Below are positions 40,394 through 49,691 of a stretch of DNA of 52,952 bases, piece after piece. Both the position numbers and the translations under genes were made by a program. The stretch is taken from assembly GCA_905207905.1 (NCBI GenBank), contig CAJLNC010000007.1:1-52952 (forward strand). Reading direction: 5' to 3'. Numbering within the stretch: position 1 is the stretch's first letter; every line of letters starts with the position of its first letter. The notes under the pieces were generated by a model. That model saw nothing but the letters and a program-made list of their open reading frames with translations. It ran no database searches and had not been told where the DNA came from. The DNA comes from an uncultured Lachnospiraceae bacterium. Its GTDB lineage: Bacteria > Bacillota_A > Clostridia > Lachnospirales > Lachnospiraceae.

Positions 40394-42868
40394 ATGCAGG
40401 AACAGTTTACCGACAGTGGACGGCAGGCTTTGAAGCTGGCAAAACAGATTTCCATATCCTGCCGCCACGGCTATATCGGTTCAGAACATCTTTTGTTGGG
40501 ACTTCTAAAGGAGCCGAAGGGAACGGCAGGAGTGGTCTTGCGGGAGTGTCAGGTAGAGGAAGAAAAACTGCGGAAGCTGATTGATCAGCTCATTGCAGAT
40601 GAAGGCGGCGTGGTAGTGGCCGATCGGGAGGAGTATACCCCAAGAGCCCAGGGAATTTTGGAAAATGCGGTTTGGAATGCCCGTCTGTTTGGTTCAGAAC
40701 AGGCGGGGACAGAGCATATCCTTTTGGCGCTGTTAAAAGACGTGGAGTGCGTGGCTACCAGGCTGCTGCATACTATGGGAATCAATTTGCAGAATATGTA
40801 TCAGAAAATTTTGGATATTATGGGCGTGTCGGATGAGCGTTACCGGGATCTGATGAAAAATATCCATACTGCGGGGGAGAATCCGGCAGGAGGGACGGCC
40901 AGCCTGGATCAGTACAGCAGAGATCTTACCGACATGGCCAGAGAGGGCCGGATCGATCCTATCGTTGGGCGGGAAACGGAGATTTTGCGGATCATCCAGA
41001 TCTTGAGCCGGAGAACAAAAAATAATCCCTGCCTGATAGGCGAACCGGGAGTGGGCAAGACTGCCATAGTGGAAGGTCTGGCTCAGCGCATCGTATCCGG
41101 AGATGTACCTCTCCCTCTTCAGAATAAGCGGGTAGTTTCTCTGGATATGGCCAGCATGGTGGCTGGCTCTAAGTACCGGGGAGAGTTTGAGGAGCGGATG
41201 AAGCGGGTTCTGTCTGAGGTGATGGAAAATAAGGAGGTTCTGTTGTTCATTGATGAGCTTCACACCATTATTGGAGCAGGCGGAGCAGAGGGGGCGCTGG
41301 ATGCCTCCAATATCATGAAGCCCTTTTTGTCCAGGGGAGAGATTCAGGTGATTGGCGCTACCACAGTGGATGAATATCGGAAGCATATTGAGAAGGATCC
41401 GGCCCTGGAGCGGAGATTTCAGCCTATTTTAGTGGAAGAGCCTTCCGAGGAAGAGACGGTTAAGATTCTTCAGGGACTTCGACCGGCCTATGAAAAGCAC
41501 CATGGAGTTGGCATCTCCCAGGCAGCGCTGGAGGCAGCAGTGAAGCTGTCTGAGCGGTATATCAATGACCGTTTTCTTCCAGACAAAGCCATAGATCTGA
41601 TTGATGAGGCATCTGCCAAACGGCAGCTGGGGCTGTACCATCTGCCGGCCAAGGTGCTGGAGCTGGAGAGAGAGATCCGGGAAAATCAGGCGGAGATGGA
41701 GCGGTTGGTGAAGGCGGGAGATTTTGCCAAGGCGAAAGAGCTCCACGGGCTTTTAAAGGAACAGAAAAAGAAGTACGATCGTCAGAGGGAGCAGGCCAAG
41801 AAGCGCTTAAGAGACCGGGAGATGGAAGTGACAGAGGAGGATGTGGCAGCAGTGGTTGCCGCGTGGACGAAGATTCCGGTGCAGAAAGTGGCCCGGGGAG
41901 AGGGCAGACGTCTTTTAAATCTGGAGAAAGAGCTCCATAAGCGGGTGATCGGACAGGAGGAGGCAGTGACTGCGGTTGCCAAAGCCATCAAGCGGGGCAG
42001 AGCAGGGCTGAAAGATCCAAGAAGACCCATCGGTTCTTTCCTGTTTCTTGGGCCTACAGGTGTGGGAAAGACAGAATTGTCCAAGGCTGTTGCAGAGACT
42101 GTATTTGGCAGCGAGCAGTCCATGATCCGTGTGGATATGTCTGAATATATGGAAAAGCACAGCGTTTCCAAATTGGTAGGTTCCCCGCCAGGATACGTGG
42201 GGTACGAGGAGGGCGGTCAGCTCTCTGAGAAAGTGCGCAAGCATCCCTATTCAGTGATTCTTTTTGACGAGATCGAGAAGGCCCATCCGGACGTGTTCAA
42301 CATCTTGCTACAGGTGCTGGATGAGGGTCATATCACGGATTCCCAGGGACGGAAGGTGGACTTTAAAAATACGATTCTGATTATGACTTCCAATGCAGGG
42401 GCTCAGTCCATCTTATCGCCCAAGCGTCTTGGATTTGGGGCGGTGAGCGATGAAAAGAAAAATTATGAATCCATGAAGGGCAGTGTAATGGAGGAGGTAC
42501 GCCGTCTCTTTAAACCGGAATTTTTGAATCGTATTGATGATATCATTGTATTCCATTCCCTGAACCAGGAACACATTCGGGAGATTGTCACCTTGCTGTT
42601 TGGGGAGCTGCAGAAACGGTGCAAAGAGCAGATGGAAATTACGCTGCATGTGCGCACCAGTGTGCGGGATCACATTGCCAAGAGCGGATTTGATGAAAAG
42701 TACGGAGCAAGGCCCTTAAAGCGGGCGATCCAGAATCAGGTGGAGGATGCTTTGGCAGAGGAATTGCTCTCCGGCCGGCTGAAAGCCGGGGATGAGGTAA
42801 CGGTGACCCTGGTGAAGGATAAAATTGCTTTTCGGGTAAAACATGAGGAAGAAATGACTGGGAAATAG
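40394..42868 (+). CDS. clpC: ATP-dependent Clp protease ATP-binding subunit ClpC
   Basis: An 824-residue Hsp100 unfoldase that feeds proteins to ClpP. Order: two Clp N repeats (about 1-145); AAA-1 with Walker [15 protein letters not shown] and Walker [21 protein letters not shown]; a short UVR-like middle region ([20 protein letters not shown], about 435-455); AAA-2 with Walker [26 protein letters not shown] and sensor [12 protein letters not shown]. The ClpP-docking tripeptide LGF is present in [15 protein letters not shown] at 40381-40386 selects the ATG at 40394; a TTG two codons earlier is less likely. The usual ctsR-mcsA-mcsB genes are absent; a GntR gene precedes it instead. Confidence 0.95.
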   Translation: MQEQFTDSGRQALKLAKQISISCRHGYIGSEHLLLGLLKEPKGTAGVVLRECQVEEEKLRKLIDQLIADEGGVVVADREEYTPRAQGILENAVWNARLFGSEQAGTEHILLALLKDVECVATRLLHTMGINLQNMYQKILDIMGVSDERYRDLMKNIHTAGENPAGGTASLDQYSRDLTDMAREGRIDPIVGRETEILRIIQILSRRTKNNPCLIGEPGVGKTAIVEGLAQRIVSGDVPLPLQNKRVVSLDMASMVAGSKYRGEFEERMKRVLSEVMENKEVLLFIDELHTIIGAGGAEGALDASNIMKPFLSRGEIQVIGATTVDEYRKHIEKDPALERRFQPILVEEPSEEETVKILQGLRPAYEKHHGVGISQAALEAAVKLSERYINDRFLPDKAIDLIDEASAKRQLGLYHLPAKVLELEREIRENQAEMERLVKAGDFAKAKELHGLLKEQKKKYDRQREQAKKRLRDREMEVTEEDVAAVVAAWTKIPVQKVARGEGRRLLNLEKELHKRVIGQEEAVTAVAKAIKRGRAGLKDPRRPIGSFLFLGPTGVGKTELSKAVAETVFGSEQSMIRVDMSEYMEKHSVSKLVGSPPGYVGYEEGGQLSEKVRKHPYSVILFDEIEKAHPDVFNILLQVLDEGHITDSQGRKVDFKNTILIMTSNAGAQSILSPKRLGFGAVSDEKKNYESMKGSVMEEVRRLFKPEFLNRIDDIIVFHSLNQEHIREIVTLLFGELQKRCKEQMEITLHVRTSVRDHIAKSGFDEKYGARPLKRAIQNQVEDALAEELLSGRLKAGDEVTVTLVKDKIAFRVKHEEEMTGK

Positions 42869-42931
42869 CAGGAAGTATCTGGCGTATTTTGCAGTTTTGT
42901 GGTAAACTACAGATGATGATGCAAAGGTTAG

Positions 42932-42975
42932 AGGTTATGCGTTTCATGGTACCATGAAAGGGCATAACCTTTTGA
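42932..42975 (+). terminator. Hairpin terminator after clpC
   Basis: Outer arms AGGTTATGC (42932-42940) and GCATAACCT (42962-42970), inner palindrome TTTCATGGTACCATGAAA (42942-42959), then TTTT. A long stable stem with a short T run; probably terminates clpC. Confidence 0.7.
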
Positions 42976-43024
42976 CCCTGGTATACAGATAAAAACAAAA
43001 GCAAAGATTGGGGAGGGCATGAAA

Positions 43025-43438
43025 ATGTCAGTAATAAAAGAATTACTTCGCACGGAAGCAGACGGAAGCATCAGTTTTGGAAATTATGAACTGGATCAGA
43101 AAACCAAGCTTTCCGATTTTGAATACAATGGAGATCTGTATAAGGTAAAGACCTTTAAGGAGATCACCAAGCTGGAGCGCAACGGCATGCTGGTATATGA
43201 GTCGGTTCCGGGCACTGCGGTAACTTCCTTTAAAGAGGATGGAAATCGTGTGGTGTTCACAGTGGAAGGACCGGAGGATGCTCAGGTGACTCTTGGAATG
43301 GAAGAAGATACGGTGTATAAGGTGACCATCAATGGAGTGGACAGCGGCTGTGTAAAGACAAATATGAGCGGTAAGCTGGTGCTCAGCGTGGAGATGGGCA
43401 ATGAGGACCAGGTGATGGTAAAAGCAGAAAAACAGTAA
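43025..43438 (+). CDS. Conserved hypothetical protein (endosialidase-like annotation in relatives)
   Basis: A 137-residue soluble protein, no signal or membrane segment. It is rich in beta strands (YNGDLYKVKTFKEITKLERNGMLVYESVPG, RVVFTVEGPEDAQVTLGME, DTVYKVTINGVDSG). Close relatives in Lachnospiraceae are often named endosialidase, but no catalytic motif supports that. GGGAGG at 43011-43016 fits the ATG at 43025, not the one at 43019. It precedes radA by 18 bp and may be co-transcribed with it. Confidence 0.75.
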   Translation: MSVIKELLRTEADGSISFGNYELDQKTKLSDFEYNGDLYKVKTFKEITKLERNGMLVYESVPGTAVTSFKEDGNRVVFTVEGPEDAQVTLGMEEDTVYKVTINGVDSGCVKTNMSGKLVLSVEMGNEDQVMVKAEKQ

Positions 43439-43456
43439 GAGATTCCGGGAGGAAGT

Positions 43457-44824
43457 ATGGCAAAAAGTAAAACTACCAGGTTTTTTTGTCAGAATTGCGG
43501 TTTCGAATCCACAAAGTGGATGGGTCAGTGCCCGGCCTGCAAAGAGTGGAATACGTTTGCTGAGGAGCTGGTGGCGGACATTCCCGGTGTCAAGGCGGCC
43601 GGCCGCAGGGAGAAGGGCCAGATAAAACCAAAGCAGCTTCAGGAAATTGAAATGGAAAGCAGCGCAAGAATCAGCACCGATATGGCGGAGCTGGATCGTG
43701 TGCTGGGGGGCGGGATCGTGTCGGGGTCTCTGGTGTTGATCGGAGGAGATCCGGGCATTGGAAAATCCACCCTGCTTTTGCAGGTGTGTCAGAACCTTTC
43801 AGCCAGACAGGAAAAAGTGCTGTATATTTCCGGAGAAGAGTCGCTGCAGCAGATTAAACTGCGCGCTAATCGGATGGGAGCCTTTACTGACTCCCTTCTT
43901 TTGTTGTGCGAAACGAATCTGGAGGATATCAGGGAGGCCATCAGCCGGGTTCAGCCTACAGCGGTGGTGATTGATTCTATTCAGACGATGTATCATGAGA
44001 GCGTCAGCTCTGCTCCGGGAAGCGTCTCACAGGTGCGGGAGACAACAGGAGTTCTCATGCAGATCGCAAAGGGGCTTGGCATTGCCATTTTTATTGTAGG
44101 TCATGTGACGAAGGAAGGCGTAGTAGCTGGCCCAAGAGTATTGGAGCATATGGTGGATACGGTGCTGTATTTTGAGGGAGACCGTCACGCTTCCTATCGG
44201 ATCTTGCGGGCTGTGAAAAACCGGTTTGGCTCTACCAATGAGATCGGTGTGTTTGAGATGCGGGAAAACGGTCTGAGGGAAGTGGCGAATCCCTCGGAAT
44301 TTATGCTGGAGGGAAAGCCGGAGAATGCTTCAGGCTCTGTGGTAGCCTGCTCCATGGAGGGGACAAGGCCTATTTTGATTGAGATTCAGGCCCTGGTGTG
44401 CCAGAGTAATCTGGCTTATCCCAGGCGGACGGCAGACGGCGCAGACTTAAACAGAGTGAATCTGCTTCTGGCAGTGCTGGAGAAACGTCTGGGTCTGCCG
44501 TTGTCCAACTGTGACGCCTACATCAACATTGCAGGAGGCATCCGGATGCGGGAGCCGGCAGTGGATCTGGGCATTGTGATGGCATTGATCTCCAGTTTCA
44601 AGGACTGTATTGTAGATGAAAAGACCATTGTGTTTGGGGAGGTAGGCTTAAGCGGAGAGGTCCGGGCAGTGAGCATGGCCAGACAGCGGGTGCTGGAGGC
44701 CAGAAAGCTGGGATTTCAGACGGTGATCTTGCCGGAGGCCTGCCGCAAGTCCATGGATCAGGTGGAGGGCATCGCTCTAAAAGGAGTTTCCACCGTGCGG
44801 GATCTAGTGAGACTGATGGTGTAG
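43457..44824 (+). CDS. radA: DNA repair protein RadA
   Basis: A 455-residue RecA-like DNA helicase that drives branch migration in recombinational repair. Domains in order: zinc finger FFCQNCGFESTKWMGQCPACKEWN (four Cys), ATPase with Walker A LIGGDPGIGKSTLLLQ and Walker B AVVIDSIQTMYH, the RadA-specific KNRFGSTNEIGVFEM, and a C-terminal Lon-like domain (RTADGADLNRVNLLLAVLEKRLG, FGEVGLSGEVRAV). GGGAGG precedes the ATG. Complete. Confidence 0.96.
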   Translation: MAKSKTTRFFCQNCGFESTKWMGQCPACKEWNTFAEELVADIPGVKAAGRREKGQIKPKQLQEIEMESSARISTDMAELDRVLGGGIVSGSLVLIGGDPGIGKSTLLLQVCQNLSARQEKVLYISGEESLQQIKLRANRMGAFTDSLLLLCETNLEDIREAISRVQPTAVVIDSIQTMYHESVSSAPGSVSQVRETTGVLMQIAKGLGIAIFIVGHVTKEGVVAGPRVLEHMVDTVLYFEGDRHASYRILRAVKNRFGSTNEIGVFEMRENGLREVANPSEFMLEGKPENASGSVVACSMEGTRPILIEIQALVCQSNLAYPRRTADGADLNRVNLLLAVLEKRLGLPLSNCDAYINIAGGIRMREPAVDLGIVMALISSFKDCIVDEKTIVFGEVGLSGEVRAVSMARQRVLEARKLGFQTVILPEACRKSMDQVEGIALKGVSTVRDLVRLMV

Positions 44825-44890
44825 CAGAGCGGCGGTCAGAGCGATGAGAAGAGGACAGCAGCAGGAAAAGCGCAGAGGGAGAATGACAGA

Positions 44891-45406
44891 ATGCAAAAGA
44901 AAAATATTGTATTAATTGGAATGCCCGGTGTGGGCAAAAGCACCATCGGTGTGATTGCCGCAAAACAGCTGGGCTATCAGTTTGTAGATGCAGATCTTCT
45001 GATTCAGCAGCAGGAGGGGCGATTGCTCCATGAGATCATTTCCCAGGAAGGAATAGAGGGCTTTCTGGAGATTGAGGATCGAGTGAATGCATCCATTGAA
45101 ACAGAAGGAGCGGTGATCGCCACCGGGGGCAGTGTGGTGTACGGCAGAGCGGCCATGGAGCATTTGAAGGAGATCGGTGTGGTGGTTTATCTGGAACTTC
45201 CCTATGCTCAGCTAAAGAGGAGGCTCCGCAATCTGAAGGACCGGGGAGTGGTACTCCGGGAGGGGCAGACGCTGCGGGATCTGTATGAAGAGCGGACGAT
45301 TCTTTATGAAAAATACGCAGATTTGGTGGTGAAGGAGGAGGGCCTGGATATCGAGGAAACACGGGAACTTCTGGAGAAGAAACTGAGGGAATATCAAAAT
45401 GCGTAA
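44891..45406 (+). CDS. Shikimate-kinase-like P-loop kinase
   Basis: A 171-residue small-molecule kinase of the shikimate kinase fold. Seen: Walker A IGMPGVGKSTIG (9-20), the DxD pair FVDADLLI (31-38), ATGGSVVYG, lid Arg RGVVLREGQTLRDLYEERTILYEKYADL. Two shikimate-site marks differ: the FRxxE arginine is replaced (GFLEIEDRV), and GGG of the glycine motif is GGS. The enzyme may still be an AroK, but another acid or alcohol substrate is possible. No other aro gene lies nearby. It follows radA by 66 bp. Confidence 0.75.
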   Translation: MQKKNIVLIGMPGVGKSTIGVIAAKQLGYQFVDADLLIQQQEGRLLHEIISQEGIEGFLEIEDRVNASIETEGAVIATGGSVVYGRAAMEHLKEIGVVVYLELPYAQLKRRLRNLKDRGVVLREGQTLRDLYEERTILYEKYADLVVKEEGLDIEETRELLEKKLREYQNA

Positions 45407-45482
45407 CTGTTTTGCGTCAGGCATTTGAAAAGACTGCTCCAAACATTGGAGAAATTTTATAGAGAACAAGGGTTGAGAAAAA

Positions 45483-46571
45483 ATGAACAGTATAAAAAAA
45501 TGGATACAGATCATGATCTATCATCTGTCAGAATGTATGATGCCGCTGATACCAGTGGTGATGGCGGGAAGCTTTTTAAAGCTGATCTGTATGGTGATGG
45601 ATCTGTCAGGGGCTGGGTTTGGCCAGACCATGGAGATTTTCACGATCATGGCGGATGCGCCCTTCTATTTTCTGCCAATTCTGGTGGCCGTATCCGCTTC
45701 CAGACATTTTCAGGTAAACCCCTATTATGGAGCGGGGATTATGGGAGTTTTGATGATGCCGGGCTTTACAGCGCTGATGGAGGGAACGGAGCCGGTGCGG
45801 TTTCTGATGCTTCCCGTAGTGCAGACCAACTATGCGTACGGAGTGCTTCCGCCGATTTTGCTGGTCTGGCTGATCTCCAAGCTGGAGCCGGGGATTGCCA
45901 GAGTGATTCCCAAACAGGCAAAGGATATTCTGTATCCGCTGGCCATGTTTCTGGTGTTTGCTCCCATTGGAATGCTGGTGACAGGCCCTCTTGGAGCGCT
46001 GCTGGGCAAAGGTCTTGCACAGATACTGGAGTTATTTCCGGCGCAGCTTGGCTTTTTATCCTGGGGCATCCTGGCAGGATTGCTGCCTCTTTTGGTACCT
46101 GCAGGTATGCACTGGATTTTTGTCACTACGGCCATTACCCAGATCAGCAGCCAGGGTATGGACAATGGCATTATGGGATCCTTCCTGGCATTTATGTTTG
46201 CGCTGGTGGGCGCGGATTTTGCCTCGGCTCTGTTTCGGAAAGATCGTCAGGAAAAGGCGCAGGCAGCAGCTACCGGGGTGGTGGGATTTCTCACAGGAGT
46301 ATCCGAGCCCTCATTGTTTGGGATTTGTTTAAAAGAGCGTCCGGCTTTAGTAGGTACCATGATCGGTTCTGCAGTGGGAGGCGTTCTCCAGGGAATCTTT
46401 ATCATTCACACGTATGTGTTTGCGTTCCCTTCTGCCATCTCTATCCTGATGTTTCACAGTCCGGAGAATCCCAAGAATCTGTTTTGGGCGTTGCTGGTGG
46501 CAGGGACAGCCCTGATTGTAGGATTTGGGGCAGCCTGCATTCTGTATCGGGCGGAGAGAAGAAAATCATAA
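45483..46571 (+). CDS. PTS transporter subunit EIIC (orphan)
   Basis: A 362-residue membrane protein with about ten hydrophobic helices and the EIIC marks of the glucose/beta-glucoside superfamily: MMPLIPVVMAGSFLKL, GVLMMPGFTALMEG, LVPAGMHWIF, and the loop GVSEPSLFGICLKERPALVG (family GI(T/N)EP). No EIIB cysteine domain (KNxxxCxTRLR-like) or EIIA domain is fused or encoded next to it, so phosphorylation would need subunits in trans. The ribosome site is weak (AAGGGTTGAG). A 389-residue frame overlapping it in another phase is a shadow. Confidence 0.88.
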   Translation: MNSIKKWIQIMIYHLSECMMPLIPVVMAGSFLKLICMVMDLSGAGFGQTMEIFTIMADAPFYFLPILVAVSASRHFQVNPYYGAGIMGVLMMPGFTALMEGTEPVRFLMLPVVQTNYAYGVLPPILLVWLISKLEPGIARVIPKQAKDILYPLAMFLVFAPIGMLVTGPLGALLGKGLAQILELFPAQLGFLSWGILAGLLPLLVPAGMHWIFVTTAITQISSQGMDNGIMGSFLAFMFALVGADFASALFRKDRQEKAQAAATGVVGFLTGVSEPSLFGICLKERPALVGTMIGSAVGGVLQGIFIIHTYVFAFPSAISILMFHSPENPKNLFWALLVAGTALIVGFGAACILYRAERRKS

Positions 46572-46631
46572 CAGAGAGATTAAGCAATTTTTGAAAGTTG
46601 AAATTTAAGTTCATATTACAAGATCGGATGG

Positions 46632-46746
46632 GGATGCTGCAAAATACAGATTCCGGTGGATGTTCGGTGTGTTTTTTCTGAAAAGATGTTATTTTTCTGA
46701 GAAAAATCATCCGAAAGGCTACCATCGGAGGTATTTTACAACATCC
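46632..46746. repeat. 115-bp palindromic dispersed element, full copy B
   Basis: Ends GGATGCTGCAAAATAC (46632-46647) and GTATTTTACAACATCC (46731-46746), 14 of 16 complementary. It has the same length as the copy at 36552 but opposite orientation, with aligned interior words TTCCGGTGGAT, TTCGGTGTG and GAGAAAAATCA. It begins 61 bp after the EIIC stop. Confidence 0.85.
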
Positions 46747-46894
46747 CTATTTCCTTTTTTGAGTTGTAAAATATTTTTGGGATTTCGTTTTTCGCCTGGG
46801 AGGATAAAAAGCTTCAAACCGGATGAAAAGTTTGAAAATTTTGAAAAAATAAAGAAAAATAAGAAATAAATAGATTACTTTTGCGAATTGATAC

Positions 46895-46923
46895 TTTACA
46901 GTATTGATGTGATAAGCTATAAT
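46895..46923 (+). promoter_or_regulatory. Predicted promoter of the dipeptide transporter operon
   Basis: TTTACA (46895-46900), 17-bp spacer, perfect TATAAT (46918-46923); 50 bp before the binding-protein start. Confidence 0.75.
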
Positions 46924-46972
46924 AACAAATATATTTCGGCAATTTCAGCGAAGAAAAAGAGGAGGTTTTAGT

Positions 46973-48466
46973 ATGAGAAGGAGAGCTTTATTGCTGGCAC
47001 TTCTGCTGGCAGTTACATCTTTTGGAACGTTGGGGACGGCAGCTGCTGAAGAGGAGAAAGACACTTTGAATGTGGTGGTTACAGATGATGCCAGCCAGTT
47101 CAATCCGGGTGTAACCAATACATACTCTGATATTATGAGTTTGTATCAGATTTATGAACGACTCGTTTATTATGTAAATGGTGAAGTGGTTCCTCAGTTG
47201 GCGGAGAGTTGGGATGTCAGCGATGATAAATTGACCTATACCTTCCATCTGAGACCGGATACTTATTTTCACAACGGAGAAAAGCTGACGGCAGATGATG
47301 TGGTGTACAGCTTCAACAGCAGATTTGAAACCTCTCCATCCACAGCAGCAAAAATAGAGAGTGTTACTGCTATTGATGAAAATACCGTGGAAATAAAGCT
47401 GAATCGTATTTGCGAAAGCATTTTTTCTACATTGGCTTCTCCCGGTATGGGAATTATGTGTCAGTCTTATGTGGAAGAAATGGGAGACGAGGCATTTTTG
47501 AAACCAAATGGGACGGGCGCTTATAAGTTAAAGGAATGGGTAAAGGGCAGCCAGATTCAGTTTGAAGCCTTCGATGAATATGGCGGTGGAGAAGCTCCTA
47601 TTGAATACCTTAATTTTAATATTATTACCGATAGCTCTACTGCACTGATTTCTATGGAAAACGGAGAAAACGATTTTATGATCAATATGTCTGCAGCAGA
47701 CATTCCGCTGATCGAGGGAAATGAGGACTTTACTGTTCAGTATACGCCTTCTCATAGCGTGGCAGGTCTGGTTTTGAATGTGCAGAATGGTGTGACAGCA
47801 GATGAAAATGTGCGTAAAGCGATTGCATGTGCCATTGATCGGGAAGCCTGCAATGTGGCTGGATTTAATGGAACCGGGACAATTGCTACCGGAAGTTTTC
47901 AGGATTTTCTTTATTATGACGGGGGTGATTACACGTATGCCTATGATCCGGAAATGGCAAGACAGCTGTTGGCGGACGCAGGTTATGCCGAGGGTGAGCT
48001 TACCGTAACCATCAAGACCAGCACCAATTATGGAGATGTGGTTCCTCAGGTGATCCAGCAGAATCTGGCAGATGTAGGTATTCAGGTAAATATTGAATCT
48101 CTTGATATTGGCGCTCAAAGCGAAGACTGGCTGAATGGAAATTTTGAAATTATTTATCAGGCAGGTTCGGAGATTACACCGGATTTAAGCGAAACATTAA
48201 ACGGGTCTTATTATTCTGAGAATGTTTGGAGTGCGTCTGCATGGTCAGACGGAAGATATGATGCACAGCTGGAGACCATTATGGCTGAGGCAGATACGCA
48301 GAAGAGAACAGAACTTTGTTCAGGACTTCTGAAAGAGATTTTGGCTACTGCAAATGAGATCCCTCTGATCGTGAAATCTGGTAATATTGTATACCGTACC
48401 GGTTTGCAGAATACGTATGTGGATCCCAACGGTATGTTCTATTGTTTTAAGGATTTTAGCTGGTAA
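46973..48466 (+). CDS. Dipeptide/oligopeptide/nickel-type ABC substrate-binding protein (SBP family 5)
   Basis: A 497-residue extracytoplasmic receptor. A signal peptide (MRRRALLLALLLAVTSFG, cleavage near TAAA before EEEKD) precedes the SBP_bac_5 fold: QIYERLVYYVNGEVVPQLAESWDVSDD, YTFHLRPDTYFHNGEKLTADDVVYSF, GTGAYKLKEW, NENVRKAIACAIDR-type VRKAIACAIDREAC and the C-terminal IPLIVKSGNIVYRTGLQN. There is no lipobox cysteine, so unlike most Gram-positive receptors it would not be lipid anchored. AGGAGG precedes the ATG. The ligand could be a peptide, a metal complex or a glycoside; sequence does not decide. Confidence 0.9.
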   Translation: MRRRALLLALLLAVTSFGTLGTAAAEEEKDTLNVVVTDDASQFNPGVTNTYSDIMSLYQIYERLVYYVNGEVVPQLAESWDVSDDKLTYTFHLRPDTYFHNGEKLTADDVVYSFNSRFETSPSTAAKIESVTAIDENTVEIKLNRICESIFSTLASPGMGIMCQSYVEEMGDEAFLKPNGTGAYKLKEWVKGSQIQFEAFDEYGGGEAPIEYLNFNIITDSSTALISMENGENDFMINMSAADIPLIEGNEDFTVQYTPSHSVAGLVLNVQNGVTADENVRKAIACAIDREACNVAGFNGTGTIATGSFQDFLYYDGGDYTYAYDPEMARQLLADAGYAEGELTVTIKTSTNYGDVVPQVIQQNLADVGIQVNIESLDIGAQSEDWLNGNFEIIYQAGSEITPDLSETLNGSYYSENVWSASAWSDGRYDAQLETIMAEADTQKRTELCSGLLKEILATANEIPLIVKSGNIVYRTGLQNTYVDPNGMFYCFKDFSW

Positions 48467-48543
48467 TTCATAGAAGGTAATAGAGGCTGCCCAAAATGAG
48501 AAAGAACAGTTTTCTGCTGCCTGTGTTTCTTTGTCTTTGATTT

Positions 48544-48707
48544 CTGCCTGAAAATATGTTGAAACCATGTTTTCGGGCAGAGTTTGAATCTGGATTTGCA
48601 TTTTAAGGTACAGAAGGTTTTCCTTCCCTTGCGGGCGGATTGCGGGAACGCAAAGCGTGGAGCAATCCGAGGGGCTTTTATCCCTGGTGGCGTCCGCATC
48701 AGCGGAC
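48544..48707 (+). repeat. Cluster of three hairpins between binding protein and permease genes
   Basis: Hairpin 1: CTGCCTGAAAATATG (48544-48558) with CATGTTTTCGGGCAG (48566-48580). Hairpin 2: CGGATTGC (48636-48643) with GCAATCCG (48662-48669), enclosing ACGC-AAA-GCGT (48648-48658). Hairpin 3: GTCCGC-ATCA-GCGGAC (48692-48707). None has a clear T tract. The region is GC-rich compared with its flanks. It may stabilise the binding-protein mRNA, weaken expression of the permease genes, or be an inserted repeat. Confidence 0.7.
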
Positions 48708-48742
48708 ATGAAAGTTTAGAAAGAGATAAGAGAAGGGGTACT

Positions 48743-49678
48743 ATGAAAAAGTATGTAACGAAACGGTTGCTGATGATGATCCCTATTATGTTCGGCGTTA
48801 TTTTTTTGGTGTTTTTTATGATGTCTCTGCTTCCGGGGGATCCGGGGCGAATGATTCTGGGAATGAACGCAACGGCGGAGGATGTGGCGGCATATAATCA
48901 TATGCTGGGAGTAGATCAGCCATTTCCGGTACGCTTTGTAAATTATATTATGGATTTGATGCGGGGGGATTTTGGCATTTCTTACCGATCCCAGAGACCG
49001 GTAATGGAGGAGATTGCCGCCTGTTTTCCGTACACATTGATTATTGCGACTGCCAGCTGTATTGTGGCGTATTTTATCGGAATTATTTTAGGACTGGTAT
49101 CTGCCCTGCGTCAGAATACCTGGGTGGATTTTACAGGGACAGTGGTTTCTATGCTTTTTGCATCGATTCCGGAATTTTGGCTGGGACTTATGATGATTTT
49201 GCTTTTCTCTCTTCAATTGAAATTGCTGCCTACCAGCGGTATTGGTACTTTTAAGCATTACATTATGCCGGTGATTGTGGTAGCTTTGCCGCAGGCCGCA
49301 ATCACTTCGCGTCTTACCCGTACCTCCATGCTGGATTGTATTAATCAGGATTATGTGCGAACCGCCAAGGCAAAAGGCTTGTCCAGGAGAAAAGTAATAT
49401 GGAAACATACGTTTAAAAATGCGCTTTTGCCCATTATCACTACCATGATTACGTCCTTTGGCGTGTCTTTGGGAGGGACGGTAGTAGCGGAGAATATTTT
49501 TTCCATACCAGGGATCGGGAGTTTGATTTTAAATGCTATTAAGAGTAAAGATGTCCCCATGGTGATGGCGTGTACGATATTGCTTTCTCTGATTTATTGT
49601 GTGTTTATTTTAATTGCCGATATTGCGGTTGCCTCTATAGATCCCAGAATCAGGGAAGTTTATCTGAAAAGGCAGTAG
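48743..49678 (+). CDS. Dipeptide-type ABC permease, DppB family
   Basis: A 311-residue permease with six predicted helices. The typical N terminus KRLLMMIPIMFGVIFLVFFMMSLLPGDPG and the coupling loop DYVRTAKAKGLSRRKVIWKHTFKNALLPIIT identify DppB/OppB. The frame extends 53 codons upstream through the hairpin cluster, but AAGGGG at 48733-48738 and homology choose the ATG at 48743. It pairs with the DppC protein encoded 13 bp downstream. Confidence 0.93.
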   Translation: MKKYVTKRLLMMIPIMFGVIFLVFFMMSLLPGDPGRMILGMNATAEDVAAYNHMLGVDQPFPVRFVNYIMDLMRGDFGISYRSQRPVMEEIAACFPYTLIIATASCIVAYFIGIILGLVSALRQNTWVDFTGTVVSMLFASIPEFWLGLMMILLFSLQLKLLPTSGIGTFKHYIMPVIVVALPQAAITSRLTRTSMLDCINQDYVRTAKAKGLSRRKVIWKHTFKNALLPIITTMITSFGVSLGGTVVAENIFSIPGIGSLILNAIKSKDVPMVMACTILLSLIYCVFILIADIAVASIDPRIREVYLKRQ

Positions 49679-49691
49679 AGGGAGAGGTTTT

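Noticed and set aside
42880..42895. A possible fourth copy of the palindromic element after clpC
   Set aside because: Only about ten bases (GTATTTTGCA) match and no partner end or interior follows.
45425..46594. A 389-codon open frame in another phase over the EIIC gene
   Set aside because: The overlapping frame at 45483 is a clear EIIC with conserved motifs; the alternative product is Gly/Ser/Arg-rich, typical of a shadow frame.
48584..48742. An N-terminal extension of DppB
   Set aside because: The extra codons are the translation of the hairpin cluster; the ATG at 48743 has a ribosome site and gives the normal family N terminus.
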